Below are positions 22,578-32,713 of a stretch of 64,000 nucleotides of DNA, piece after piece. Positions within the stretch are counted from its first letter, which is position 1. Each line of letters starts with the position of its first letter. The position numbers and the translations under genes are program-made. The notes below the pieces were generated by a model that saw only the letters and a program-made list of their open reading frames with translations, made no database searches and was not told the origin of the DNA. The stretch is taken from the NCBI GenBank assembly GCA_009760855.2, contig WPIO01000023.1, forward strand, positions 5,074,501 to 5,138,500. The letters run 5' to 3'. The DNA is from Cristatella mucedo (taxonomy: Eukaryota > Bryozoa > Phylactolaemata > Cristatellidae).

Positions 22578-22667
22578 GCTCTGACGCACGGCGGAGGTCG
22601 GCGATGCTGGCTGGCTGCAACTCTCAGCATCCAGCATCGCCAGCCGGCCTCCTCCGTGCGTCAGAGC
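22578..22667. repeat. Imperfect hairpin (33/37-nt arms)
   Basis: The arm at 22578-22610 pairs with 22631-22667 around a 20-nt loop. The outer 14 bp (GCTCTGACGCACGG) match exactly; inside there are two mismatches and a 4-nt bulge. It could be a miRNA-type foldback, a MITE remnant or a chance duplication by template switching. Confidence 0.8.
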
Positions 22668-22854
22668 CGGCGATTTTTTGTGGGTCCGCTGTCTGCGTAT
22701 TGGCGGGAAAGCGCCCTGCAGCTTGGCGGTGAAGCCCCCAGCAGTCTCTGAAGTTGGAATGTGATTGCGATGGCACGACCGAAGCGTGACGATTAAACAG
22801 CGACAGCCGACTGAGGCACCACGATGGTCTGGTTATCACTTTTTGAAGCACCGG

Positions 22855-23400
22855 GTATTTGCATTTGCGACAGCTCTTCTATTATGGTCTTCTTACAGGT
22901 CGTGCTGCCTGTGCAATAAGTCTCATTCTATTATGCAAAGCTCTACAGGGAGGCCTGCCTGTCGTGAAAGTCGCAATTGCCATGTTTAGCCACTTCTCAC
23001 CGACCTACGCTAGCTACCCATCAAATAGCGTATCGACGTCAGAGTCAATGTCTGTCGCTCGCTTCAAGGTCCCGCCATTTCCTTACTTTGGGCTGACTTA
23101 CTGATGTGCCTCAAAGCAACCTCAAATCCCTTGGAGACCTTGACTCCGGCTAGTTTGCTTTCACAGCCTGGAACTCACTGCCTACTGACGTCTCGAAATC
23201 TACCCCCCCCCCGATATGAAGACATTTAAAAAGAAGAAGCTGAAAACCTAAATGCTTCTCGTGGCATGCGTTCCGCGGTCTACGTGAGTTTTTTAGGTGT
23301 GCTTACACGCGTGCTGAAATTGTGCATACCATCATTAGACGAATGATACGCTTTTTTCCTAATGTCTCATAAGTGCTTGGAAAAACTTTGTTCTCAAACT
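22855..23400 (+). mobile_element. LINE family A, decayed
   Basis: Plus-strand traces of the family A RT C-terminus in shifting frames: the region equivalent to ITPLLADLHWLPVKQ appears as VAMFSHFSPTYASYPSN-like text, followed by CTCAAATCCCTTGGAGACC and CCTGGAACTCACTGCC (the AWNSLP block). Heavily mutated. Confidence 0.6.
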
Positions 23401-23409
23401 TGGTACTAT

Positions 23410-24890
23410 GCAAATGTTTGATGAAGAATATTACTATTATCATTAAGTATCTCTCGCCTGCCATGTGTCTCAAAGCAAGGAAAGAGAATATGTCATGGTG
23501 TCACTTGCGACCTCAGAAATAATGTCTACATATCCTTCTCCTATCGGTGTTAACCAACTTCTTTTAATCTTAAATCGGAACCCGAAGACGCCTCGCAAAC
23601 TAGCAAGGTTCTCGAACTTCGCGACTCAAGCTGTGGTTCGACCTCTGCAGCAGGTGCATTGCTCACTGTAAGCGAACATAGCAGCCGGAAAGGCTCTTTT
23701 GTTGCTGCAATCTTTAAACAATGTCGGTTAGTAAGCGGATTGTTACGTTGGTATCGCAATAAAATTGCACGCCAGTGCTCCCAGTGGCTCTGAACTTTGG
23801 TCACCTCGATGGTGTTCTACAGGTAGGTTAATCCAAAAACAGGTTATTGATACCCACAAATAAGCAAGAATTTACGAATGAATTTTTAACCAAACCTCAT
23901 AGCGAAACTTCCAGGTTCTGTATTTCGAACACACGATACAGTATGTGCATTTTCATGTCTACATATTAGATAGAAGCAGGGTTAGTATACAAGTATATGA
24001 CATGGATATATAAATACATATCTGAACGTCTACATGCATTATAGATTCATATAAAGTTTGTATACACATATGTATATTTTGCACATAGAAATGCAAGTTA
24101 TATATGTGTAATTATGGAAATGCATTCACAGTATGCACGTAGACACTTGTAAAGTACTTGCATATTTATATACACACACTTTAAACCTTAAAAGGATTTA
24201 TAAATCTATAGAATTCTGCGTTATACTTCATAACCTGGCTCATAGCTCATGCAAAAAGTGGACAGTGGTTGACTACTCAGATCGTACTCGGACCCAACGC
24301 TCTGTGGATAGGCCATTTAGGCTGCGTACTGAAAAACTAGGCCGGTTTACGGGTGGATGGCGCGTACGAACTAAGCTGAGCTTCCCGCCGCTCGAGTGCT
24401 GCTAGCTATCACTGTAGACAAGTTTAGGTTTGGTCAAAGCAATCGAAACTCAAATGAACTCTGGAACTAAACTAATTTTTTCTAGCTCTAGGGACCATTT
24501 GGGCCCGGCATGGCAGCGAATAGACGTTTAGGGCTAGGCCGTTCTAGCACTCGCGAAGGGAAGTGCACACTGGCGTTCATCGGGGGGGGGGGGGCGAGGC
24601 GGTCGACTGCATTAGTTCGCAAAATGGCTCAATTTTTAACTCCCCGGCCACCTAGTTTAGCACCCGAGGGGGCTTCGTGGTTGATGCTAAGGCATTTCAA
24701 AGTTGCAATGACGATCTCCGACCGGGGAATCGAAGTTCCTCCCAGTGGGATGAAGCTTGAAAGGCTTGAAAGAAAATCACATTCACTATCGCTACTTGTG
24801 ATCGTATTGCTGCTCTACTTGCCGTTACTTGTGATGTGGCTTTTTTGTGCACATTGAAATCGTGTTATCTCTCACGGGTACCATCTGTTT
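23410..24890. other. Spacer
   Basis: AT-rich with ATATGTAT-type words at 23930-24180. Frames of 60-115 codons have no domain. There is a 14-bp G run at about 24582. No gene recognised. Confidence 0.4.
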
Positions 24891-24894
24891 CAGG

Positions 24895-25528
24895 CAATAA
24901 TAATAATAATAATAATAATAACAATTCACTTGATAAAGCGCCCTCAGAGAACTTAATCTCTCTCTAGGCGCTTTACATTTGCTGTAAAGTGAAATGCAAT
25001 TGAATGGTAAGTAAAATCATGCTTGAAAAAACAAACGAAATGAATAATATGGTTAGGGGTGACATGCACAGGGTCAGCATGCAAATGTGGTTAGTGGCAG
25101 CATGCACAGTGTCAGCACGCATAAGCACATCAAGAGCGAATCACAGGGACCCACTAAATGCTGTCCTAAGTAGGTGTGTTTTTAGGTTCCTTTTAAATGT
25201 GGTCAGGTCAGGGGATGTTCTGACGCAGGTCGGGAAGGAGTTCCAGGCTTTGGGAGCATATGAGCTAAATGTCTCCAAAGGATTTAAGGTTTGTACGAGG
25301 TATTTCTAGACTGTTGGATTCCGAAAAGCGGGTGGTACGATGCTTGGCCTGATGGGGTAGTATATCTGACAGATGGGCTGGAGCCATAGAATGAAGGGAC
25401 CTAAAAGTGAGCGACAAAACCTTGAAGTCAATCCGTTGCTTGACTGGTAGCCAGTGCAGGTCGGCGAGAAGTGGAGTAATGTGGCAACTGCGACGCTCAC
25501 GACAGACAAGACTAGCTGCAGAGTTTAG
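24895..25528 (-). mobile_element. LINE family A, 5'-truncated, well preserved
   Basis: An (AAT)n tail at 24897-24922, the terminal stem-loop, the 3' UTR and about 300 bp of RT C-terminus on the minus strand, closely matching 5500-6130. It ends abruptly at 25528 (5' truncation). Confidence 0.9.
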
Positions 25529-25955
25529 AAAGGCATTCTCTCTTCGTCTCTAACATATCATCTTTTTTTTATCTGGGCTGTCTTAGGCAAGGTACATGTT
25601 TTCCGGAGACGAATCTTAATTATCACTCGCCGTCTCAAACCATGCATGTGCAAGCAAAACGTGAACATACAATAAAGATCGGGCTATTACACAGCATCAT
25701 TTTAAATTGCGGCAGAAGATCATATCGGCTATCATTGCCGCCATGATATTTTTTCAGACAGCAGATTAATAGCGAAGACTTTTAGCAGGACCCCGATTAA
25801 AGATAAAATAATGTCTCCAGGAGTACGATGTCGAATTGTAAGTTTCATTTCCTTAGCATAACCAGCTGAGAGCAAAAATCTTTCCTTCCTACCGCGCTTC
25901 ATCGTACGAACAGTTATAAGCAAATTTATAAGCAAATGTATAAAAAGCAAAAGTA
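25529..25955. other. Spacer
   Basis: Low-complexity AT-leaning sequence without repeat similarity or credible coding frame. Confidence 0.4.
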
Positions 25956-25959
25956 TCTC

Positions 25960-26625
25960 CGTATGGAATGTTCTTGAAGATGGAAGAACTAAGTAGGTGC
26001 TACGCTGTAGAGCCTTCTACAACGCACACAAAGCCTAACCGGCTTTTGCTGTGCATTCGGCAGCCAAATTTCCTCCTGCGAGGTAAAAAGAAAGTGAGAC
26101 ACATCGCTGAGTTATAAAAGCAGCCGAGAGAGTGAGTAGCATGAAGGTAGCAGTGAAATCTGGCTAGAAAGGATGCACAGTCGGTAGGCGGAAAGATGTC
26201 GTTTCGCATGAACTGCAGACGTGAGTTTCAAAGCCTCGGACCGTCTGAGCCACAGCTTTTGTCGACGACTATCTATAATTAAAATAATTTTGCAGCTAAT
26301 TTTTTGTCTTGAAAAGACCTTATAGTACGATTCAGATGCTGAATCAGGTGCAGCATTACAGCTAGGCATGAAAGAGCCAGCGCGCGGTGTGTCCGAGGTT
26401 GAATTCTGACCCCTACCTGCGAATCAACCTTGGAACACTGAGCCAAGCGGATCGCAACGGTCGTACGGACCCCATTCCCTAATTTAACGATGCTATCGAC
26501 GAGAAAGTAATAACTATTATCAGCTAAACACAGTATACCCAGCATAAAGTGCTCACAGTATACCCAGCTCCAAAAAGTTTTCCTGGAAGCTAGCAGGATG
26601 ACATGATGACTAGCTGTTGTTGAGC
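25960..26625 (-). mobile_element. LINE family B, decayed 3' part
   Basis: Minus-strand similarity to family B from the 3' UTR (CACACAAAGCCTAACCGGCTTT) through the RT C-terminal region (CTTTTGTCGACGA, CAGGTGCAGCA) and on to a block near 26580-26620 matching 17330-17360. Interrupted by non-matching sequence at 26390-26570. Confidence 0.6.
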
Positions 26626-27230
26626 GGGTCAATTACACTAGAGACTTTTTGTAACGAATCGAAAAAGCTGTCGCTCATCGAACCTCGTGATCTATGAGGA
26701 ATGGTGATGTTCATAGGCAACATGCTACGGTACTCGTAGATCTCGGCTTCGGAGCCGGCAAATTAGAATTGCACTCAAGACAGCAGTATAAAGGCACGAT
26801 TCGCTCGATGAATGAATGCCTCAATAGCGCCTTTCAAAGCTCTGCCGCCACGTCGGAAGACTTCCATGGAGCCATTCGCGAAAGCATCAGTGCACCCACC
26901 GAACGTCGTTTGGAAGCACTTCACTGTCCCTATATGTGTGAAGTATATTGCCCTTTCTCGAAAGCGGGCGACCTCATCCAAAATTATTTCACTAGCCCGA
27001 CAGCCGAAGAGGCGAGGCCGGCAGAGGCTTTCCTTTACGCATCCTCCGAGATCGCAGCGGCAGAAGCCCTTGCAGAAATTGTCTAAGCAGCGACCGGTAG
27101 CCCGGGTCTGTGAGCCTGAAGTCTGAAGTCTGATCTGAGCCGGAAGCTGCACAGGTGAAGGCTCGCTGTTCGGCTGGCTGCCTTTACTGCCGTCTAAAAC
27201 GAATATTGGCGGCGTCCTCACGAAAAGCAC
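26626..27230. other. Region with three overlapping long frames, unassigned
   Basis: Plus frames at 26694-27086 (130 codons) and 26812-27126 and a minus frame at 26775-27230 (151 codons) overlap almost entirely. None has a recognised domain, and all three cannot be real. A pseudogene or a structured non-coding RNA segment would also give such openness. Confidence 0.3.
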
Positions 27231-28900
27231 CCCTCGACGACGGCGGCTGCACGAAAAAGGAAGGGGCGCTCAGCCCGGAAGAGCTCGTTAGCCCTCCCCA
27301 TTAAGGTTAAGGTGCTCCGCCTCGTTTCTGAAGCGTCAGCGCAGGGCGCTGAAGACGCACCTCTCGCTGCAGCACTCTCGTTGGCGCTGCTGGAAGGAAG
27401 GAAGACGCGAACGTACACCCTAATCGCGTAGAGCCTTACGTGGCTCCGAAGCAGATCCGAAGGCGCCCCGGCCTCTGCGGACACGTCCAAGCAGACTTCC
27501 TGTTTGGCCTCAAATTCGATCGCTCATTGTAAAAACCAGACCCTCTACGAATCGCCATTGGCAACTGCCCCCCTCTCGAACGCGCGAAAAGGCTAGAGAA
27601 GCGCCGCCGAACCAGCGGTCTGTAAAAATATATAAATGTAATAAATAAATAATATAAAAATGTAATAAATGCCTCTGCCAAAACCATGTGGTCGTGAAGT
27701 GGCGGCCAACTACATAAGCCAGATTATAACTACCAAAAACATATATGCTGTTTATGAGTTACTACGACTAGCGAGTAGGTTGCATTGAGATCCCCCCCCC
27801 CCCGCGCTTAATCAATTAAAAAAATCCCAAGTCATAGACAGTCTGTTGCGCCCAAGCATTCGCGCCAAGCGGGAGTTAGCTCTCTTGAGGCTTTGGGCCG
27901 GCAGGCAGTTCAGCGCTCTGAGCGCCGCGGCTCGAGAGTTGCCGTGCGCCACGGCGGTGGCTAGAGTTGGACGCCACAACCCTCAGTCGCAATCGAACAG
28001 ACTTATCCGCGCTACGGACACGGACTTATCATCCTAGCGCACGGGCGCTCTTCATTTCTACTTTGGCCACTTTCTGCACGCAAGCGTGCACGCATGCGAG
28101 TGCATGCTTGCGCGCGGCACGCACACGCGCTGCGCCTGCTGCAAGTCGCCAGCCGCGCAGCAGCAGCCAGGCTCGCCGGCCTTGGCCACCATTCGTCGTA
28201 GCGCGTAGGCGAGGACCGGCTAGCGCCACGTCACGAGCGCCGCGTTTGCGGCCTGACGACGTCCGGCGCAGAAGCCACCGGAGCCCACTTGTAGCAGCAG
28301 CCCGCACCTCGATGAGCGCTTTGAAGCTGCGCGCTGCCCGCACGGCGAGTCGATAGAACGGCTCGGCTCCGGGCGGGCGCTCGCTCCCCGGAAGCTGCCT
28401 TGCGGCGCCCGGGGAGATGCCGGCACGCTACTTCCGGCGAGCGTCGAGCCGACTAACTTGCCGAGCGGCGCGTCGCGGGCGCGCCGTGCGTCTCCGAGTC
28501 GTCTTCCGAGAGGCTCTAACCCGTCTGCCGCCAGCTCCTCGATGCTAATGAGTGTGCGTCGTCGCGATTGTAAACCGCTCGTTGGACCGGAGCAGCTATT
28601 GAACTAAGCTGGCGCTTTAGTCTAAGAACAGCTCATTACGTTCGGACGTAGGGGATCTTTTTTCATCAAAGCACTGGACACTATTCTTTGCCCGAGCGCC
28701 ATTCGCTTACATTTCGCACGCGGCGCCGCGTTAGGTGCTTCAGCGCCGCTTCCGGCCTCTCGCAGCCGCAGCCGCATTCTGTCGCTCGCTGAGACTGAGC
28801 GGCCGCACGAGCTTTTGGCGCTCGGATCCCTTCAGACAGACCATTTGCGATTGACTCCGCGATTCGAGCGCAGCGGCAATATCTCAGCCGTTGGGGCTGC
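27231..28900 (+). promoter_or_regulatory. GC-rich, CpG-dense block; candidate promoter region
   Basis: Strongly CpG-rich, especially 27870-28560 and 28700-28880, with an ETS-type ACTTCCGG core near 28429. It lies 3-4 kb upstream of the 32115 coding exon on the same strand, which starts with a splice acceptor and so needs an upstream non-coding exon. The link is inferred. The 100-130-codon frames inside are composition artefacts. A C run lies at about 27792. Confidence 0.35.
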
Positions 28901-29422
28901 TATTTTCTTTCCAGCCATTCTAGGCTGCGAATTGTGCAATACTTATAATACTTAATTAATAAATTAAATACTTACTACAATACTTAATACGAATAATTAC
29001 AGTGCACCGTTTAGTGCCCTCGTAATTCAGCTCAGTGCGCTTCGCCGTTTCTCTGTACTTTGATATGGAAACGAGCTGCTGGTAAACGCATGCGCCCAGT
29101 AGTCGCCTGAGCCAGCTATGCCAGCGAACAAAAACTCTCTAGCATAGCGTACCCTTAGTTCACCTGGCGTTCACTCAGTCTATGCTGCCTTTTGGATTTA
29201 ATAAACTCTATGTAAATATCTTAGCCGGCAATCAAAAAAAAAGTTCTCAGACAGCGCACGGCTGTTGCGAAATCTCGCCAGTTACGCCCCTCCTTAAATT
29301 GCCGGAGCGGTTTTGGAAAGCGCTTACGTGATTTAGAACGATACTTTAGTTGCTCAAGTGAAAGGTTACAATTTCCTTCGAATCTTCCTGGAAAACGTTA
29401 CGGATTCAGCCAATATATAATG

Positions 29423-29568
29423 CATATAATTCATTTGTATAGCACCCCAAGAGAGCTTAGTCCCTATTCAGGCGCTTCACATATGCCACCGCTGGGCTCG
29501 AACTCACGACCTCAGCCAGACCTTGGTCGGGGCGAGAGCACGTACACCGCCGGACCAAACCAGCTAGG
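29423..29568 (-). mobile_element. tRNA-derived SINE1 copy
   Basis: On the minus strand: A box region GGTTTGGTCCGGCGG, B box GTGAGTTCGAGCCC, then a tail ending GTATAGCACC...-type sequence (ATACAAATGAATTATA in sense), like the other SINE1 copies. Confidence 0.85.
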
Positions 29569-29853
29569 CAGTATGGAATACAGCTGGATACAGCCATCGC
29601 TAGCGGCTTGTTATGTAATATTATAGCTGCGGTGTAAAGCCATCTGCACTTGGATTCAGCGAGAGAGACATTATCAGGAACATGGTCGTCGGAAGCGAGT
29701 GCATGCCCGAGGCAGGTGCGACAGAGCTGCAAAACGTCGCGGCCGACGCATTAAGAGCCACTCTATCTATGGCTGGACGCTCATAACATGAAAGATTTGA
29801 GGAAGTATTTACAAGCTCATGCTTGGTACTCTCTCGCTCTCCAACAAGAGGTT

Positions 29854-30003
29854 GGCTGATTCAACAGTCTCATTTATCTAGCGGCAGAAGAGCCTTGGCG
29901 GCTATAGCCACAGCTCGGAGCGGGCAATAAAGGATCGCCCCACTGCAGGACTTGAACGCACGACCTGGGTCGTGAATTGCGAGCACCTTAGGTAGCTGTG
30001 TAG
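29854..30003 (-). mobile_element. tRNA-derived SINE2 copy
   Basis: On the minus strand: a tRNA-like head with B box GCGTTCAAGTCC, a middle GGCGATCCTTTATTGCC block and a tail containing AAGGCTCTTCTGCCGCTA and ending GTTGAATCAGC. The same blocks recur at 35.54, 41.18, 44.43, 48.01 and 62.25 kb, defining a second SINE family with a tail unlike LINE A. Confidence 0.8.
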
Positions 30004-30039
30004 TCTCTAACTAGAGTTGAAGCGAAACTCTGAAACCAG

Positions 30040-30449
30040 GTTCGGCCACTTCTTGCCGACCTGCAACGGCTACTGAACAAGCAGCCAATCGACGTCAGAG
30101 TTTTGCCGGTCGCTCACTTGAAAGTTCACTGTCTTGCTGCAGCCTATCGGTATAAGAAATTCTCACCCACTCAGGCTAGGCATCGTAAAACCCGCAGTTC
30201 TGACTTAAGTTTCTCATTTACTCACTTCGCCGTGCTTCAAACCAACCTTAAATCCTTCGGAGACAGCCAGTTTAGTCTGTATGCACCCAAAGCCCCGGAA
30301 CTCACTCTCGACTGGCGAGACGACGTCCCCTAACTTAACGACATTAAAAAGAAGCAAACAACGCACATATTCCTCCCAGGATTTTCTGGGTCCTTGCGTA
30401 TTGTCCTTCATGTGCTATTGCTTGCAGACACTGTGCATGTCGTCACTAT
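30040..30449 (+). mobile_element. LINE family A, decayed, interrupted by LTR copy 2
   Basis: Plus-strand RT C-terminus (AACCTTAAATCCTTCGGAGAC block at about 30243) and 3' UTR (GACACTGTGCATG). The LTR starts at 30450; the LINE tail resumes at 31817 and runs to about 31960. Confidence 0.8.
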
Positions 30450-30843
30450 TGTAGCCCTGCTGGCTTTGGCTGAATTTTAGCACGAACAAGAGCTGTTCGG
30501 CGGCGGACTAGAGCTCCTTTGTCCTGGAGCAGTGAGCCAGAGAGGACCGTCAGTGCGGTTAGAGAGGAAGCGCTTAAGAGCAAGCCAGGAAGCTCTGAGA
30601 CGAGCGGTGGCGATTCGGCCTTTAGAATTGGTCCGATACCCGCGAAAGCTGCTGATAGATGTTGGCTGGCCTGTCAGCCTCCGCCCTCACTCTGTCCAAA
30701 AAGAATCGTCTGGAACCCATTCGCCATTCAAGCTGGACAGAGGGGACATTCCAGTGGCCTAGCGCCGGTATTAATTCCTTACCATAATGGGCCCTGGTGT
30801 CGGGCCCAATACCACTAAGCTCTTGCCCATTGTCTCAGCTAAG

Positions 30844-30850
30844 TATTTAA
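30844..30850 (+). promoter_or_regulatory. LTR TATA-like box
   Basis: TATTTAA in the context CTAAGTATTTAAGAGTCG, identical in LTR copy 1. Confidence 0.5.
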
Positions 30851-31239
30851 GAGTCGGGCGAAGCTCGCTCTTTCGCGTCTTTTGTCTTTGGTCTCTTCTG
30901 GTCTTCTGTCCGGCTCTGCGCTTCGACGCCGTCGGGCACTCGTTTCTCTGAAGGCGAGGGAGGAGGGCGGGCTGTCCGCCAACGATGGACGGAACAGGAC
31001 AAGACAGCTCTAGGAGGATTCGGTGGACTCCACCGAATACGGTCGTATCGCGCCCGAGTTGGCATTTTGTGTTTCTTTCGTGTTTTGTGTGTGCGCGCTA
31101 GTACGCGGTCTCGGCATAGGGATTTGCCGGGGCGAGCTAGACGTAGTTGGTGTGTCCGGAGTCCTAGTTCTCCGATTTGGGTTTAGGCTCCAGTTTGAGC
31201 TCCGTCTATTTGGGTCGTTCCCCAGTATAGATGTAAGTA

Positions 31240-31520
31240 GCGTAGGTGTGGAGACGTGTTTCCTCCGCAGGAGTGCTTGAGTTGGCGTGTGTGGAGTATT
31301 CCTGTCGCACTGGTGGAAACCGAGTTCTAGTTCTCCGGTTAGGGTTTAGGCTCCGGTTCGCGCTTCAGTGTGGAGAAGTATTCCCTCCGCAAGAGTGCTT
31401 GAGGTGGCGTGTGTGGATTATTCGTGCCGCACTGGTGGAAACCGAGTTCTAGTTCTCCGGTCAGGGTTTAGGCTCCGGCTCGCGCTCAGTGTGGAGAAGT
31501 ATTCCCTCCGCAAGAGTGTT
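31240..31520 (+). repeat. Direct repeats of about 120 bp inside the LTR
   Basis: Just over two copies of a unit of roughly 120 bp. Each starts near GTGTGGAGA and contains CTCCGC, AGAGTGCTTGAG and GGTTTAGGCTCCGG. LTR copy 1 holds a different number of diverged units, which partly explains the 100-bp length difference. Confidence 0.8.
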
Positions 31521-31593
31521 GGTGCTGTTGAGAACGTGCGAGGAGTGTGGAGATAAAGCTGAACTAGACGCGCAGCGACTTTGTGCGCTTGCG

Positions 31594-31599
31594 AATAAA
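31594..31599 (+). terminator. LTR poly(A) signal AATAAA
   Basis: AATAAA in a block (GCTTGCGAATAAAG) conserved in LTR copy 1 at 7369-7364 (minus). It marks the presumed R/U5 boundary region. Confidence 0.55.
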
Positions 31600-31816
31600 G
31601 TTCAGTAAAATGACCAATTTGTGTGTCTCGCTTTCCAATTCACGCCGCGGACTCACGACCCCCTTTAGTAACGGTAAGCAGGTCGGCGCCAGAAACGCTC
31701 GTTTCGTGGCGGCCAGCTTATTGCGCGTAGGCACGCACCGAACGGCAGTAGGCGCTAGGCTACGCCGCTAGGTAAGCGGCAGGTTAAGCCTACCCTGCCG
31801 AGTCTTCGGCGTTACA

Positions 31817-31965
31817 CTATCCATATTGACACGCTTCGCTTACAGCGTATGCAAAGTGCCTAGAAAGAGATTTAGTTCTCTGAGGGTGCTCTAGAATTTA
31901 TCAATAACTATTTTTTACAGTAATTATCATTAGTTATGTATTATTATCATTATTATCTCTAACTG
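31817..31965 (+). mobile_element. LINE family A tail, 3' of LTR copy 2
   Basis: It carries CAAAGTGCCTAGAAAGAG, then TTCTCTGAGGGTGC and a TTATTATCATTATT tail. It continues the LINE interrupted at 30449. Confidence 0.85.
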
Positions 31966-32114
31966 TGCATACCGCGATAGGGCTTCGCGTCATGGGAAGT
32001 AGCTTTACTTCAAGCCTGGGTAGCTGCCGCCTTAATTTCTACGGCAATGCGATAGCTGCTTTGTGTACAATTGAGTTTGCCCTGCCCCCATCAGTGTGCC
32101 TTGATACTTGCCAG

Positions 32115-32298
32115 GTACCGTTATGGCCGAAGAAGAGGATATTGTCCGACCGCGGCGACAGCTGGTGTCCAATAATCGAAGTAGTCGCAAGCGTAGTTTC
32201 TCATGCGAACACATAGACGGTGCCCGGCTTCCCATCGTCTATCGGAGCGGCAAGAAGTACATATCAGTGCGCATGGCCGAGGCCGCCCTACTATCTAG
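32115..32298 (+). CDS. Hypothetical gene (32.1-50.9 kb), first coding exon
   Basis: An acceptor (ACTTGCCAG) precedes 32115, ATG is at 32123, and a donor (CTATCTAG|GTATAT) follows 32298. It encodes 58 residues plus two bases: acidic start MAEEED, a basic RRQ/SRKR stretch and a motif [19 protein letters not shown] followed by [13 protein letters not shown]. The motif looks like a conserved protein domain (short strand, GKKY turn, amphipathic helix), but the family is not recognised. The donor phase (2) matches the acceptor at 43062, where the reading continues as YPNIIAQTLM. Two bases of codon Arg59 come from this exon. Confidence 0.5.
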
Positions 32299-32344
32299 GT
32301 ATATTCGTATTCTCAAGCTGCTAACGCTGCTGCTTCTCGCTGCT

Positions 32345-32666
32345 CTCTCACTCTGTCTGTCTCTGTCTGTATCTGTCTGTCTCTGTCTGCATCTGTCTGC
32401 ATCTGTCTGTCTCTGTCTGCATCTGTCTGTCTCTGTCTGTCTTTGTCTGCCTCTGTCTGCCTCTGTCTGCCTCTGTCTGCCTCTGTCTGCCTCTGTCTGC
32501 CTCTGTCTGCCCCTGTCTGCCTCTGTCTGCCTCTGCCTCTGCCTCTGCCTCTGCCTCTGCCTCTGCCTCTGCCTCTGCCTCTGCCTCTGCCTCTGCCTCT
32601 GCCTCTGCCTCTGCCTCTGTCTCTGTCTCTGTCTCTGTTTTTGTCTGTCTTTGTGTGTCTAAATAT

Positions 32667-32709
<43 letters not shown>
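32345..32709 (+). repeat. CTGTCT/CTGCCT hexamer array and (CT)n
   Basis: About 300 bp of CTGTCT and CTGCCT-type hexamers (CTGTCTCTGTCT shifting to CTGCCT around 32450-32620), then a pure CT run at 32670-32709. It starts about 50 bp after the donor at 32299, so it is intronic in the model; the ORFs through it are artefacts. Confidence 0.95.

Positions 32710-32713
<4 letters not shown>

Larger units (their letters stand above)
30450..31816 (+). mobile_element. Solo LTR, copy 2, with 4-bp target duplication
   Basis: A 1,367-bp element beginning TGTAGCCC and ending GGCGTTACA, flanked by the direct repeat CTAT (30446-30449 and 31817-31820). It splits a LINE family A 3' UTR, which proves insertion. 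It has TATTTAA at 30844 and AATAAA at 31594 but no protein-coding frame, the pattern of a solo LTR left by recombination between the two LTRs of a retrotransposon. A 4-bp duplication is compatible with Gypsy-type integration, but no internal region is present to classify it. Confidence 0.8.

Noticed and set aside
28029-28426. Arg/Ala-rich ORFs in the GC-rich block
   Set aside because: Open on both strands because of composition. No domain and no splice support.
31246-31556. Repeated GFRLRF-type peptide frames in LTR copy 2
   Set aside because: They come from the 120-bp direct repeats in the LTR. Not conserved as a frame in copy 1.
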